DNA of 64,000 nucleotides from Pseudoxanthomonas mexicana (GTDB taxonomy: Bacteria; Pseudomonadota; Gammaproteobacteria; Xanthomonadales; Xanthomonadaceae). The number at the start of each line of letters is the position of its first letter. Position 1 is the stretch's first letter. The notes below the pieces were generated by a model. The model was not told the origin of the DNA and did not search any database. It saw nothing but the letters and a program-made list of their open reading frames with translations. The DNA is taken from the NCBI RefSeq assembly GCF_001556105.1, contig NZ_LSIF01000074.1, positions 1 to 64,000 on the forward strand, in the 5' to 3' direction. Below are positions 47,841-58,600 of this stretch, piece after piece. The position numbers and the translations under genes are program-made.

Positions 47841-50800
47841 ATGAAGCAGCACAACCGCACCACATTCCGACCCAACCGCAAGTTACTGTCGTGCGCCCTG
47901 GCCAGTTGCCTGGCGATGGCGGCACCGCAGGTGATGGCGCAGTCCACGTCCGCCACGCTGCGAGGCGCGGTGACTGCGGATTCGACCGTCACCGTGACCA
48001 ATGTGGATACCGGCCTCACCCGTACCGCCAAGGCGGCGAATGGCAGCTACAACATCGGTGGTTTGCCGCCGGGCACGTACCGGATTGAAGTGAATACCGG
48101 CGGACAGACCAGCAGCCGCGCGGTGACATTGGCCGTGGGCCAGACGGCGACGTTGAACCTGCAGGAAGCACCGCCCGTGTCCGCGCCCACCGGCGATGCA
48201 ACCACGCTGGATACCGTGCGCGTTACCGCGCCGATGTTGGTGGAGACCAAGACGTCGGAAGTGGCGACCTACGTCAGCCAAAAGCAGATCGATGCTCTGC
48301 CTCAGGCGTCCCGCAACTTCCTGGCATTCGCCGATACCGTGCCAGGCATGATTTTCGAGCAAGGGGCTGACGGTTCCACCAAGTTGCGTGGTGGTGGTCA
48401 AAACTCCAACGGCATCAACGTCTTTATCGACGGCGTCGGCCAGAAGAACTACGTCCTGAAGGGCGGTATCAGCGGTCAGGATTCGTCGAGCGGCAATCCC
48501 TTCCCGCAACTCGCGATCGGCGAATACAAGGTAATCACGTCCAACTACAAAGCCGAGTATGACCAGATCAGCAGCGCCGCGGTGACGGCCGTCACCAAGT
48601 CGGGTACCAACGAGTTCAGCGGAAGCTTCTTCTGGGACTACGCTCCGAGCGACTGGCGGAAGCCCACGGTTGCGGAAGAGGCAACGGGTCAGAAGGTTCG
48701 CTCCAAGGAGGAACAGTATGGTGCGGCGTTCGGTGGGCCCATCATCCAGGATAAGTTGTTTTTCTTTGTGACTTACGAGGCCAAGGAGATCAACCGCCCG
48801 CGCACGGTCGGCTTCGGTACCAGTGCGTTTGATCCTGCCTACCTGACGCCTGAGCTTCTGTCCTACATCGGACCCGCCATCGCGCCATTCAAGCAGGACA
48901 ACTTTTTCGGAAAGCTGACGTGGCAACTGGGTGAAAACCACCTTATCGATCTGTCTGCGAAGTATCGCGAGGAAGAGGAAATCACCGGCGTGGGTGATGG
49001 TCCTAACACGCCGGAGTACGGTAGTGCCAAGAGCAATGAGAGCACCCGTGTAGACCTGCGTTGGCAGTGGACGGGTGAAGACTGGCTCAACGATATGCAC
49101 CTGACGTCCGAGGACGATGCGTGGAGTCCGCGTCCGGTAACGATCGCTCCCGGTCGATCCATCCGTTCGACGCTAACCAACATGAATGACGGCAACACGC
49201 TGATCAATCTTGGTGGCGGCGCGGATTATCAGGACAAAGGACAGAAGGGCATTTCGTTCCAGAACGACTTCACGTTCACCGGCTTCAATGCCCACACTCT
49301 GAAAATGGGTGTGAAGTTCAAGCGTGTGGAAATCAATGCTTTCGAACAGCAGCCTTACAACGCGCAGTTCCGCTACGACCTCGCCGAGAACATCGACGAT
49401 GGCCGTACCGCAATCGATGATTTCATTCCGTGGCGCGTTGAGTTCGGTGCGCCGATTGGCGGGGCTAACCGCGATATCACTTCGAAGAACAAGCAGTACG
49501 GCATCTATCTTCAGGATGACTGGGAGGTCAATACTCACCTGACGTTGAACCTTGGTCTTCGATATGACTATGAAAAGACGCCCGGTTTCGAGAACTATGT
49601 GACGCCGGCCGGCATCGCTTCGGCGCTGCGAGGCTGGAGCAACATCAATGGCCCGAATGTCGACTACGACATCGAGAACTACATCAGTAACGGTGGGAAC
49701 CGGAAAGCGGACAGTAACAATTGGGCGCCTCGACTGGGCTTCTCTTACGACATCGGGGGTGACCAGCGTCACGTTATCTTCGGCGGTGCTGGTCGTTCCT
49801 ATGATCGCAATCTGTTCGACTACCTGGCGCTCGAACAGTCCAAAAGCACGTTCCCGCGTTACAACTACTTCTTCAACACGACGGATCATCCTTGCACGGT
49901 TGGAGCGGGAACGTGTATCGCGTGGAATCCGGCGTACTACGACATCAACAACCTTTATGCATTGACCGCCGCGACCCCAAATCTGGGCTCCGAGGTCAAT
50001 CTCATCAACAATGATCTTGAAACGCCGTACTCAGACCAGTTCAGCATCGGTATGCGCAACGTCTTCACCGTCTGGGGCAATGACTGGAACACGTCTGCCA
50101 CCATTGCGCACGTGCGCAGCAAGGATGGCATTGTCTTCACGCTCGGAAATCGTTGGCCCGACGGAAGTTTCCGCAACCCCGCCGTGCCTGGCGCGACGTG
50201 GGGCAGTCAGCCGTGGGGCTTCCCGATCCCGGGTTACGGCACGCTAATCCGGGCGGATAACGGCATCGAGACGAAGACCAGTCAGTTGTTGTTGTCTGTC
50301 GAGAAGCCGTATACGCAGAGTTCGCCGTGGGGTTTCACCATGGCGTACACCTTCAGTGATGCCAAGGAGAATCGCTCCAACGCAGTCAACAGTGACGAAC
50401 ACTACTCGTTCGACTACCCGAACCTGGCTGGTTTGCCGTTCCTCCGGTCTGTCGGCGTACCCAAGCACCGCTTGGTCGCTACTGGTATCTATGAAGTTGG
50501 CGGGATTACGTTCTCGAGCAAGTTGACACTGGAAAGCCCGCGTCCCAAAGATGCGACCGACTGCTTCAATGCCTCCAGTTTCGATAATTGCTTCTTCAGC
50601 CCAGCTACGCCGCGCGGAACGATTGGATACAAGTCTTTCGATCTGGCGATGCAGAAGGTGTGGGACACGGGAACTGATCTTCGCGTGCGTGCGCGCGTCG
50701 ATATGTTCAACGTATTCAACTGGCAAACCTACACGGACTTCGACACGTGGCGCGGTGGCGTCGGTTCGCCTAACCCGAATTATCTGAATCGCAACGGCGT

Positions 50801-50855
50801 CGGCAGCATGTGGTCTCCGCGCATGGTCAAGCTGTCGCTAGGCTTCGACTGGTAA
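47841..50855 (+). CDS. TonB-dependent receptor, Oar-like
   Basis: A 1004-residue outer-membrane protein. Signal peptide about 1-38 (SCALASCLAMAAPQVMA). A transthyretin-like carboxypeptidase-regulatory domain follows (about 40-120, SYNIGGLPPGTYRIEV), then a plug domain (about 130-250) and the beta-barrel to a C-terminal aromatic residue (KLSLGFDW). It imports large substrates using proton-motive force through TonB; this Oar-type layout is typical of carbohydrate or peptide uptake. Start at the ATG with a gga-ggga Shine-Dalgarno. Codon usage is visibly less GC-rich than its neighbours, hinting at recent acquisition. Confidence 0.92.
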   Translation: MKQHNRTTFRPNRKLLSCALASCLAMAAPQVMAQSTSATLRGAVTADSTVTVTNVDTGLTRTAKAANGSYNIGGLPPGTYRIEVNTGGQTSSRAVTLAVGQTATLNLQEAPPVSAPTGDATTLDTVRVTAPMLVETKTSEVATYVSQKQIDALPQASRNFLAFADTVPGMIFEQGADGSTKLRGGGQNSNGINVFIDGVGQKNYVLKGGISGQDSSSGNPFPQLAIGEYKVITSNYKAEYDQISSAAVTAVTKSGTNEFSGSFFWDYAPSDWRKPTVAEEATGQKVRSKEEQYGAAFGGPIIQDKLFFFVTYEAKEINRPRTVGFGTSAFDPAYLTPELLSYIGPAIAPFKQDNFFGKLTWQLGENHLIDLSAKYREEEEITGVGDGPNTPEYGSAKSNESTRVDLRWQWTGEDWLNDMHLTSEDDAWSPRPVTIAPGRSIRSTLTNMNDGNTLINLGGGADYQDKGQKGISFQNDFTFTGFNAHTLKMGVKFKRVEINAFEQQPYNAQFRYDLAENIDDGRTAIDDFIPWRVEFGAPIGGANRDITSKNKQYGIYLQDDWEVNTHLTLNLGLRYDYEKTPGFENYVTPAGIASALRGWSNINGPNVDYDIENYISNGGNRKADSNNWAPRLGFSYDIGGDQRHVIFGGAGRSYDRNLFDYLALEQSKSTFPRYNYFFNTTDHPCTVGAGTCIAWNPAYYDINNLYALTAATPNLGSEVNLINNDLETPYSDQFSIGMRNVFTVWGNDWNTSATIAHVRSKDGIVFTLGNRWPDGSFRNPAVPGATWGSQPWGFPIPGYGTLIRADNGIETKTSQLLLSVEKPYTQSSPWGFTMAYTFSDAKENRSNAVNSDEHYSFDYPNLAGLPFLRSVGVPKHRLVATGIYEVGGITFSSKLTLESPRPKDATDCFNASSFDNCFFSPATPRGTIGYKSFDLAMQKVWDTGTDLRVRARVDMFNVFNWQTYTDFDTWRGGVGSPNPNYLNRNGVGSMWSPRMVKLSLGFDW

Positions 50856-50860
50856 TACAC

Positions 50861-50905
50861 ACCCGCCCTCGGGCGGCGCCTTCCGGCGCCGTCTGATCGG
50901 CGGGT
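50861..50905 (+). terminator. Multi-branched hairpin between the receptor and GH144-like genes
   Basis: Outer stem ACCCGCC/GGCGGGT with inner hairpins GCCC-TC-GGGC and GGCGCC-TTCC-GGCGCC, followed by TTATT. It probably lowers read-through from the receptor gene and stabilises its mRNA 3' end. Confidence 0.6.
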
Positions 50906-50921
50906 TTATTCGATCCAGCCC

Positions 50922-50935
50922 TGTAATCGGTTACA
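50922..50935. promoter_or_regulatory. LacI-type operator 4, before the GH144-like gene
   Basis: TGTAATCGGTTACA, one base from a perfect palindrome, ending 13 bases before the TTG start, so it lies in the leader or on the start point. Confidence 0.75.
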
Positions 50936-50948
50936 ACGGGAAAATGTT

Positions 50949-52586
50949 TTGAACAAGATCACCCCAGCCCCGCGCGCGTCCTGGTTCATCGGCGTCGCGC
51001 TGACTCTGTTGATCGCCGGTTGCCAGAAGGCGCCGGAAGAGAAGCCGGCGCCCGTCGCCGCCAAACCCGCGACGCCCGCCGTCGCCGCCAAGCCGGAGCC
51101 GCCGGCGAAGCCTGAGCTGCCGCCGCTGTTCCGCGACATCGAACGCCGCACGTTCCAGTTCTTCTGGGACACCACCAACGAAGCGAACGGCATGACGCCG
51201 GACCGCTATCCGTCGCGCCCGTTCGCCAGCATCGCATCGATCGGTTATGCGCTGACCGCCTATCCCATCGGCATCGAGAACGGCTGGGTCAGTCGCACGC
51301 AGGCAGTCGACCGCACGCTGACCACGTTGAAATTCCTGCGCGACGTGCCGCAAGGCCCGCAGAAGGACGGCAAGGGCGGCCACAAGGGCTTCTACTACCA
51401 CTTCCTCGACATGAACACCGGTGAGCGCTTCAACACCTGGGTGGAACTGTCCAGCGTGGATACGTCGCTGCTGCTGATGGGCGTGCTGTTCGCGCAGTCG
51501 TATTACGACCGCGACGACGCGCGCGAGAAGGAAATTCGCGACATCGCCGACACCATCTACAAGCGCGTCGACTGGACCTTCCTGCAGCAGAACAAGCCGT
51601 TGATCTCGATGGGCTGGTTCCCGGAGAGCGGCACCATTCCGCACGACTGGAAGGGCTACAACGAAGCCATGATGGTCTACATCCTGGCAATGGCCTCGCC
51701 GACGCACCCGGTGGGCCAGGATGCGTGGGAAGTCTGGACGCGCAGCTACAGCGAGCTCTGGGGCGTGTTCCAGGGTCAGGAATACCTGACGTTCGCACCG
51801 CACTTCGGGCACCAGTACAGCCACGTCTGGATCGACTTCCGCGGCATCCAGGACGCGTATATGCGCGAGCGCGGCATGGACTACTTCGAGAACAGCCGTC
51901 GCGCCACGTACGCGCAGCGCGCCTACGCGACCGAAAACCCGATGAAGTGGAAGGACTACGGCGAGAACGTGTGGGGCCTGACCGCCTCCGACGGCCCACA
52001 GCAGACCCTGCAGCAGTACCGTGGTGAGCAGCGCCCGTTCCGTCACTACTCCGCGCGCGGCGCCGGTTTCCGCGAGAACTTCGATGACGGCACCATCGCG
52101 CCGACGGCCGCCATCGCGTCGCTGCCGTTCGCGCCGGAAATCGTGATTCCGGCGACGGAGGAGATGCACCGCCGCTATGGCGACTACCTGTACTCGAGCT
52201 ATGGCTTCCTCGATTCGTTCAATCCCAGCTTCGACTACGACATTCCGTTGAAGACCGGCCGCATCGTGCCCGGCAAGGGCTGGGTGGCCAGTGACTACAT
52301 CGGTATCGACCAGGGCCCGATCCTGGCGATGATCGCGAACTACCGGAACGACTTCGTCTGGAGCGTGATGAAGAAGAATCCGTACATCCGCGATGGCCTG
52401 AAGAAGGCCGGCTTCCAGGGCGGCTGGCTGGATGCAAAGACCGAACAGGCGGCAGCGGGGACGGCCACGGCGCCGATCGCGCCGCCCGATCTGGATGCGG
52501 CTGCAGCGCGTGCGCTGGGTACTGCCGAGTCGCGCGCCAATCAGGCGTCACAGCCCGAGGCGGTGCGTCCACAGCAGCCAGAGTAA
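50949..52586 (+). CDS. Exported glycoamylase-like (GH144-like) lipoprotein
   Basis: A 545-residue protein. The start is TTG (no ATG in frame); a lipobox LIAGC (Cys near residue 25) gives a lipid-anchored, surface- or periplasm-facing protein after a Pro/Ala/Lys-rich linker (about 27-58). The body is the (alpha/alpha)6 glycoamylase-like family (PF10091-type): FFWDTTNEANGMTPDRYPSR, NTWVELSSVDTSLLLMGVLF and the block WKGYNEAMMVYILAMASPTHP. Members of this group include GH144 endo-beta-1,2-glucanases, so a beta-glucan-cutting role is plausible but not proven. Operator 4 precedes it and the ABC importer genes follow on the same strand. Confidence 0.85.
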   Translation: MNKITPAPRASWFIGVALTLLIAGCQKAPEEKPAPVAAKPATPAVAAKPEPPAKPELPPLFRDIERRTFQFFWDTTNEANGMTPDRYPSRPFASIASIGYALTAYPIGIENGWVSRTQAVDRTLTTLKFLRDVPQGPQKDGKGGHKGFYYHFLDMNTGERFNTWVELSSVDTSLLLMGVLFAQSYYDRDDAREKEIRDIADTIYKRVDWTFLQQNKPLISMGWFPESGTIPHDWKGYNEAMMVYILAMASPTHPVGQDAWEVWTRSYSELWGVFQGQEYLTFAPHFGHQYSHVWIDFRGIQDAYMRERGMDYFENSRRATYAQRAYATENPMKWKDYGENVWGLTASDGPQQTLQQYRGEQRPFRHYSARGAGFRENFDDGTIAPTAAIASLPFAPEIVIPATEEMHRRYGDYLYSSYGFLDSFNPSFDYDIPLKTGRIVPGKGWVASDYIGIDQGPILAMIANYRNDFVWSVMKKNPYIRDGLKKAGFQGGWLDAKTEQAAAGTATAPIAPPDLDAAAARALGTAESRANQASQPEAVRPQQPE

Positions 52587-52667
52587 GCTGTCCGCATGGA
52601 ACCGCGTGCGCCAGCCAGGGTCTCTCCGGCACGCATCAGGGTCTTCTCCGGTGGAAGGAGGGCCCTG

Positions 52668-53951
52668 GTGCGCTGCTGTTCCCTTGCGATCCTGATCGTC
52701 GCGCTCGTGCTGGTGGCCGGCTGCGCACGTACACAGGAAGAGCGCACCGTGGTGCGGTTCTGGGTGATGGGCTATGAAGGCGAGATCGTCGCGAAGCTGT
52801 TGCCCGAGTTCGAACGCCAGCACCCCGATATCCGGGTGGACCTGCAGATCGTCCCGTGGCTGTCCGCGCATGAAAAACTGCTGACGGCGTTCGCGGGCGA
52901 ATCGTTGCCGGACGTGAGCCCGATCGGCAATACGTGGATCCCGGAGTTCGCGGCGCTGGATGCGCTCGAACCGCTGGACGACGAGATCGCGGCCACGCCG
53001 GGCTTCGACCAGGCGGATTTCTTCCCCGGTGTCTGGGATACGGGTGTGATCGAAGGCCGTGCCTACGCGGTGCCGTGGTACGTCGAAACGCGTCTGCCGT
53101 TCTACCGTCGCGACATGCTCGCCAAGGCGGGCGTGAAGACCTTGCCTGCCAGCTGGAACGAGTGGCGGGTCGCGATGCGCGAGGTCAAGCAGGTCGCAGG
53201 GCAGGGCAACTACGCGATCCTGCTGCCGCTCAACGAATTCGAACCGCTGCTGAGCCTGGCGATCCAGCAGCCGGAGCCACTGCTGCGCGAGGACGGACGC
53301 TACGGCAATTTCCGCAGCGAAGGCTTCCGGCAGTCGCTGGGTTTCTACAAGGAGATGTTCGACCGGCAGTGGGCGCCGGTCGTCACCAACAACCAGATCT
53401 CCAATGTGTGGGACGAGTTCGGCAAGGGCTTCTATTCGTTCTACATCTCCGGCCCCTGGAACATCGCCAAGTTCAAGGAGCGCCTGCCGGCCGCGCAGCA
53501 GAAGGACTGGATGACGATGCCGCTGCCGGGCCCGAACGGCCCCGGTGCATCGCTGGCCAACGGCACCAGCTTCGTCGTGTTCAAGGATTCGCCGAACAAG
53601 GACGCCGCCTGGCAACTGATCGCCTGGCTGTCCTCGCCGGCGGTGCAGGCCGAGTTCCACGCGCTGACCGGCGACCTGCCGCCGCGCCGTTCGCCCTGGC
53701 TGACGCCCGCACTGGCGAACGATCCGTATGCCAAGGCATTCCGCGAGCAACTCGAACGCGCCGTCTCCACGCCGAAGGTGCCGGAGTGGGAGCGCATCGC
53801 GACCGAGATGCGACTGGTCGGCGAACAGGTCGCCAATGGCCGGCTGACGGTCGACCAGGCGGCCGAGGAACTCGACCGGCGAGCCGACCGCATCCTCGAG
53901 AAGCGCCGCTGGATGCTGGAGCAGGCGGCCAAGCCGGGTGCCGCGCCATGA
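52668..53951 (+). CDS. ABC sugar-transporter substrate-binding lipoprotein
   Basis: A 427-residue protein. I prefer the GTG at 52668, as AAGGAGG lies six bases upstream and it gives a tight signal peptide with lipobox LVAGC; an ATG 24 codons earlier would add an Arg/Pro-rich leader before the helix. The mature part is an extracellular solute-binding family 1 protein (UgpB/MalE type): VVRFWVMGYEGEIVAKLLPEFE, then WNEWRVAMREVK and GTSFVVFKDSPNKDAAWQLI. It would deliver oligosaccharides to the two permeases, whose first gene overlaps its stop (ATGA). Confidence 0.9.
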   Translation: MRCCSLAILIVALVLVAGCARTQEERTVVRFWVMGYEGEIVAKLLPEFERQHPDIRVDLQIVPWLSAHEKLLTAFAGESLPDVSPIGNTWIPEFAALDALEPLDDEIAATPGFDQADFFPGVWDTGVIEGRAYAVPWYVETRLPFYRRDMLAKAGVKTLPASWNEWRVAMREVKQVAGQGNYAILLPLNEFEPLLSLAIQQPEPLLREDGRYGNFRSEGFRQSLGFYKEMFDRQWAPVVTNNQISNVWDEFGKGFYSFYISGPWNIAKFKERLPAAQQKDWMTMPLPGPNGPGASLANGTSFVVFKDSPNKDAAWQLIAWLSSPAVQAEFHALTGDLPPRRSPWLTPALANDPYAKAFREQLERAVSTPKVPEWERIATEMRLVGEQVANGRLTVDQAAEELDRRADRILEKRRWMLEQAAKPGAAP

Positions 53952-54832
53952 GATCGACGCACTCGCTTGCCGGCTGGCTGTTCGCGGCGCCCGCGCTGAC
54001 GGTCATCGTGGTGTTCTTCGGACTGCCCGTGCTGGCCGCACTGGCGCTCAGCCTGACCGACTTCGACATCTATGCGCTGGCCGACATCGGCAACCTGCGC
54101 TTCGTCGGCATCGACAACTACCTCGGCCTGCTGCAGAACCCGATGTTCTGGAAGTCGCTGGGCAACACGGTGTACTTCGTCGTGGTCGGCGTGCCGCTGT
54201 CGGTGGCGCTGTCGCTCGGTGCGGCGTTGCTGCTGCACTCCAAGCTCGGCCGCTTCAAGGGGTTCTTCCGCACCGCGTTCTTCGCGCCGGTGGTGACCAC
54301 GGTGGTCGCGGTGGCGGTGATCTGGCGCTACCTGTTCCACACCAGGTACGGCCTGGTGAACTGGGGCCTGTCGTGGGTCGGCATCGATCCGATCGACTGG
54401 CTGGGCGATCCCACGTGGGCGATGCCGACGATCATCCTGTTCGCGGTCTGGAAGAACTTCGGCTACAACATGATCATCTTCCTTGCCGGCCTGCAGAGCA
54501 TTCCGGAAGACCTCTACGAAGCCGCGCGCATCGACGGCGCTTCGCGATGGGCGCAGTTTCGCCACGTCACCCTGCCGCAGCTGGGGCCGGTACTGCTGCT
54601 GGTCGGCATCCTTACGATGGCCGGCTACTTCCAACTGTTCGCCGAGCCCTACGTGATGACGCAGGGCGGCCCGCTGGAGAGCACCAAGAGCGTGCTGTAC
54701 CTGATGTACGAAGAAGGCTTCAAGTGGTGGAACCTCGGCAATGCATCCGCGGTGGCCTTCCTGCTGTTCCTGCTGATGACGGTCGTGACCAGCGGCCTGC
54801 TGTGGTTCGCGCGCAAGCGGGGCGTGGAATGA
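53948..54832 (+). CDS. ABC sugar-transporter permease, MalF/UgpA type
   Basis: A 294-residue inner-membrane protein with six helices. The EAA loop that contacts the ATPase is EDLYEAARIDGASRWAQFRH. The N-terminal block LFAAPALTVIVVFFGLPVL and the MTQGGPLESTKSVLYLMYEE block are typical of the MalF/UgpA group. Coupled to the binding protein by ATGA and to the second permease by ATGA, so all three are one unit. It forms the channel for the imported oligosaccharide. Confidence 0.93.
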   Translation: MRSTHSLAGWLFAAPALTVIVVFFGLPVLAALALSLTDFDIYALADIGNLRFVGIDNYLGLLQNPMFWKSLGNTVYFVVVGVPLSVALSLGAALLLHSKLGRFKGFFRTAFFAPVVTTVVAVAVIWRYLFHTRYGLVNWGLSWVGIDPIDWLGDPTWAMPTIILFAVWKNFGYNMIIFLAGLQSIPEDLYEAARIDGASRWAQFRHVTLPQLGPVLLLVGILTMAGYFQLFAEPYVMTQGGPLESTKSVLYLMYEEGFKWWNLGNASAVAFLLFLLMTVVTSGLLWFARKRGVE

Positions 54833-55650
54833 ACCAACGCCTCGCCGCCTTTGTCGTCAATGCGCTGCTGGTTGCGCTGGCCGTGGTCAGCCTCGGGCCG
54901 CTGCTGTGGATGCTCTCGGTGTCTTTCATGCAGACGGGCGAGGCCGGCCATTTCCCGCCGCCGCTGTTGCCGTCCGCGCCCACGCTGGACAACTACCGCG
55001 AGCTGTTCGTCCGTGCCGGCATGGGGCGTTACCTGCTGAACAGCTTCATCGTGTCGACCAGCGTCATGCTGCTGTCGCTGCTGTTCAACACGATGGCGGG
55101 CTACGCCTTCGCGAAGCTGCGCTTCAAGGGCCGCGACCGCACCTTCCGCGCACTGCTGGCGGCGCTGGTGATCCCGGCGCAGGTGGCGATGATGCCGCTG
55201 TTCCTGCTGCTCAAGCAGATGGGCTTGGTGAACACCTATGCCGGTGCCATCGTGCCGGGCATGGCGGCGATCTTCGGCATCTTCCTGGTGCGCCAGTACG
55301 CACGCTCGATCCCGGACGAACTGCTCGAGGCCGCGCGCATCGACGGCGCCAGCGAGGCGCGCATCTTCTTCCAGATCGTGTTGCCGGGGTTGAAGCCCAT
55401 ACTGGTGACGCTGGCGATCTTCAGCTTCCTCGGCGCCTGGAACGATTTCATGTGGCCGCTGATCGTGCTGAGCGACGATGCGCTGCAGACGCTGCCGGTC
55501 GCACTCGCGGGCCTGTCGCGCGAACACGTGATGGATTACGAACTGATGATGGCCGGCTCGGTCGTCACCATCCTGCCGGTGCTGCTGCTGTTCCTCGTGC
55601 TGCAGCGCTATTACATCCAGGGCCTGTTGCTGGGCAGCGTGAAGGGCTGA
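54829..55650 (+). CDS. ABC sugar-transporter permease, MalG/UgpE type
   Basis: A 273-residue inner-membrane protein, six helices, with EAA loop ELLEAARIDGASEARIFFQI and the end WNDFMWPLIVLSD. It pairs with the permease just upstream. The ATPase of the complex is not in this cluster; a candidate is the plus-strand gene at 63279, beyond the Entner-Doudoroff genes. The exported F5/8C-domain gene begins 36 bases downstream on the same strand. Confidence 0.93.
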   Translation: MNQRLAAFVVNALLVALAVVSLGPLLWMLSVSFMQTGEAGHFPPPLLPSAPTLDNYRELFVRAGMGRYLLNSFIVSTSVMLLSLLFNTMAGYAFAKLRFKGRDRTFRALLAALVIPAQVAMMPLFLLLKQMGLVNTYAGAIVPGMAAIFGIFLVRQYARSIPDELLEAARIDGASEARIFFQIVLPGLKPILVTLAIFSFLGAWNDFMWPLIVLSDDALQTLPVALAGLSREHVMDYELMMAGSVVTILPVLLLFLVLQRYYIQGLLLGSVKG

Positions 55651-55686
55651 GTCCTCGCGCTGCGGTCCGTTGCCGGAGACGAAAAC

Positions 55687-58600
55687 ATGGTGTTGTCCTT
55701 GACCCGCCTGATGGCCGGGGTGGTGCTGCTTCCGTTTGCCGGCACCGCGCTGGCCGAACCGGTCCGCGTGCTGGATGCGTTCGATGACGCATCGACGTGG
55801 CGCGTGGTCACCTCCAACCAGGTCAGTGGCGCGCTGCGCCTCATCGATGGCGTGGATGGCAAGGCGATGTGCCTGGACTACGACTTCAACGGCGTGTCCG
55901 GCCATGCCGGTATTCAGCGCGATCTGTCGCTGGCGTATCCGGCGAACTACCAGTTCGGGTTCCAGCTGCGCGGCGATTCGCCCCGCAACGACCTGCAGTT
56001 CAAGGTCATCGACGCGAGCGGCGACAACGTGTGGTGGGTCAACCGGCCGAAGTACGAGTACCCGACGGCGTGGACGCCGGTGCGCTACAAGCAGCGCCAC
56101 ATCGACAAGGCGTGGGGGCCCGATCCGGACCGTACGCTGCGCACGAGCGCCAAGCTCGAATTCACTGTCTACAACAACGCGGGTGGCAAAGGTTCGGTCT
56201 GCTTCGACCAGCTGACGTTCCAGCCGTTGCCGGTCGACGACGGCGCGCCGCTGACGGGCAAGGCCAGTGCCTCCGTCGCGTTCCCGGCTGGCGCCGCGGC
56301 ATTGGCCGTCGACGGCAATGCGGATACGGCATGGTCCGCCGACCTGCATGGCGAGAAGGATCCGCAACTGACGCTGGACCTTGGCAAGGTACGCGAGTTC
56401 GGCGGCCTGGTGCTGCGCTGGAAGCCTGGCCAGCACGCATCCGACTACCTGGTGCAACTGTCGGACGACGGCGTGCGCTGGCGGGATGCACGCACGGTGG
56501 TCGACGGCAACGGTGGCAACGACTATCTCGCGCTGCCCGAATCCGAAGCGCGCTACGTGCGACTCACCCTCGGTGACGGCCCGCAGCGTTCGTTCGCGCT
56601 GGCCGGGCTGGAAGTGAAGCCGCTGGCCTTCGCCGCGCATCCCAACGACCTGATCAAGGCGATGGCGGCGGAGTCGCCGACGGGCTGGTTCCCGCGCGGC
56701 TTCAGCGGCGAACAGCCGTACTGGACCATCGTCGGCCTCGACGGCGGGCGTGAGCAGGGCCTGATCGGCGAAGACGGCGCCATCGAGATCGCCAAGGGCG
56801 GCGTCAGTATCGAACCGTTCGTGCAGGTCGACGGACGCTGGATCGGCTGGTCGGACGTGCAGGCGACACAGTCGCTGCAGGACGGTTACCTGCCGATCCC
56901 GAGCGTGGCATGGCAGCACGCCGACTTTGCGCTGACGACCACCGCCTTCGCGGCCGGCAAGCCCGGCGACTCGCGCGTGGTCGCGCGACACCGGCTGACC
57001 AACACCGGCAAGGCCCCGCGCGAGTACGTGCTGGCGCTGGCCGTGCAGCCCTGGCAGGTGAATCCGCCCAGCCAGTTTCTCAATACGACCGGCGGCTTCA
57101 GTCCGATCAACGACCTGGCGATCCGCGACGGCGTGGTCAGCGTGAACGGCCGCGCCAGCCTGCGCTTCGCCACGCCGGATGCGGCGCTGGCATCGCGCTT
57201 CGACGAGGGGCTGGTACGCGAGCGATTGGCGACGATGGACGACGCCGTCGACGGGACAGCCGTGCAGGTGGCCGGCGAGTCGACCGGACTCGCCTCCGCC
57301 GCCGTGCTGTACCGGATCACGCTGGCGCCCGGCGAGGCTCGCGACATCGATTGGGTCGCGCCGCTGGAAGGGTCACTACCTGCGCGCATCGATGCGACGC
57401 GCGACCAGCAGGCCACCGCGGCGATGTGGCGCGGCAAACTCGGCGAGATGAAGCTGCAAGTACCGGCCGAAGGCCAGGCGGTCGCCGACACGCTGCGCAC
57501 CGCGCTGGCGCACATGCTGATCTCGCGCATCGGCCCGCGCCTGCAGCCGGGCACGCGTTCGTACTCGCGCAGCTGGATCCGCGACGGCGCGATGATCTCG
57601 GAAGGCCTGCTGCGCCTCGGTCGCCCGGAAGTGGTGAAGGACTACGTCGAGTGGTACGCGCCGTACCAGTTCAAGAACGGCAAGGTGCCGTGCTGCGTCG
57701 ACGACCGCGGCAGTGATCCGGTGCCGGAGAACGATAGTCATGGCGAACTGATCTTCAACATCGCCGAGTACTACCGCTATACCGGCGACAAGGCCTTCCT
57801 GCGCAGGATGTGGCCGCACGTGCAGGGCGCGTTCGGCTATATGGAGGAGCTGCGCCTCAGCGAGCGCACCGAGGCCAACCGCGCGGTCAATGCGGCGTTC
57901 TACGGCATGATGCCGGCGTCGATCAGCCACGAAGGCTATTCGGCCAAGCCGATGCATTCGTACTGGGACAACTTCTGGGCGCTGCGCGGCTACAAGGATG
58001 CGGTCGAAGTGGCCGACGCACTCGGCCACACGGCGGAGTCGAAGCGCATGGCCGCCTCGCGCGACCAGTTCCGCGACGACCTCTACGCCTCGTTGCAGGC
58101 GGCGACCAAGCTGCACGGCATCGGCTATCTGCCCGGTGCGGCGGAGATCGGCGACTTCGATCCCACCTCCACGACTATCGCGCTGGCGCCGGGCGGCGAG
58201 CAGGGCACGCTGCCGGCGGACCTGTTGAACGGCACGTTCGAGCGGTACTGGACCGAGTTCGTGCAGCGCCGCGACGGCAAGCGCGAATGGAAGGACTACA
58301 CACCCTACGAATGGCGCAACGTGGCGGCGTTCGTGCGGCTGGGCTGGCGTGAACGCGCTTGGGACGTGCTGGACTTCTTCTTCAAGGACCGCGCGCCGCA
58401 GCCCTGGAACCAATGGGCGGAAGTGGTCTCCCGCACACCGCGCAAGCCGTTCTTCGTCGGCGACCTGCCGCATGCGTGGGTGGCCTCGGATTTCGTGCGC
58501 TCGGCATTGGACATGTTCGCGTATTCGCGCGAACTCGACGACAGCCTGGTGCTGGCCGCCGGCGTGCCGGCGACGTGGCTGGACGGCGAGGGCATCGCCA

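Noticed and set aside
52596..52667. ATG at 52596 as start of the ABC binding protein
   Set aside because: It adds an Arg/Pro-rich leader before the lipoprotein signal and lacks a Shine-Dalgarno; the GTG at 52668 has AAGGAGG at the right distance.
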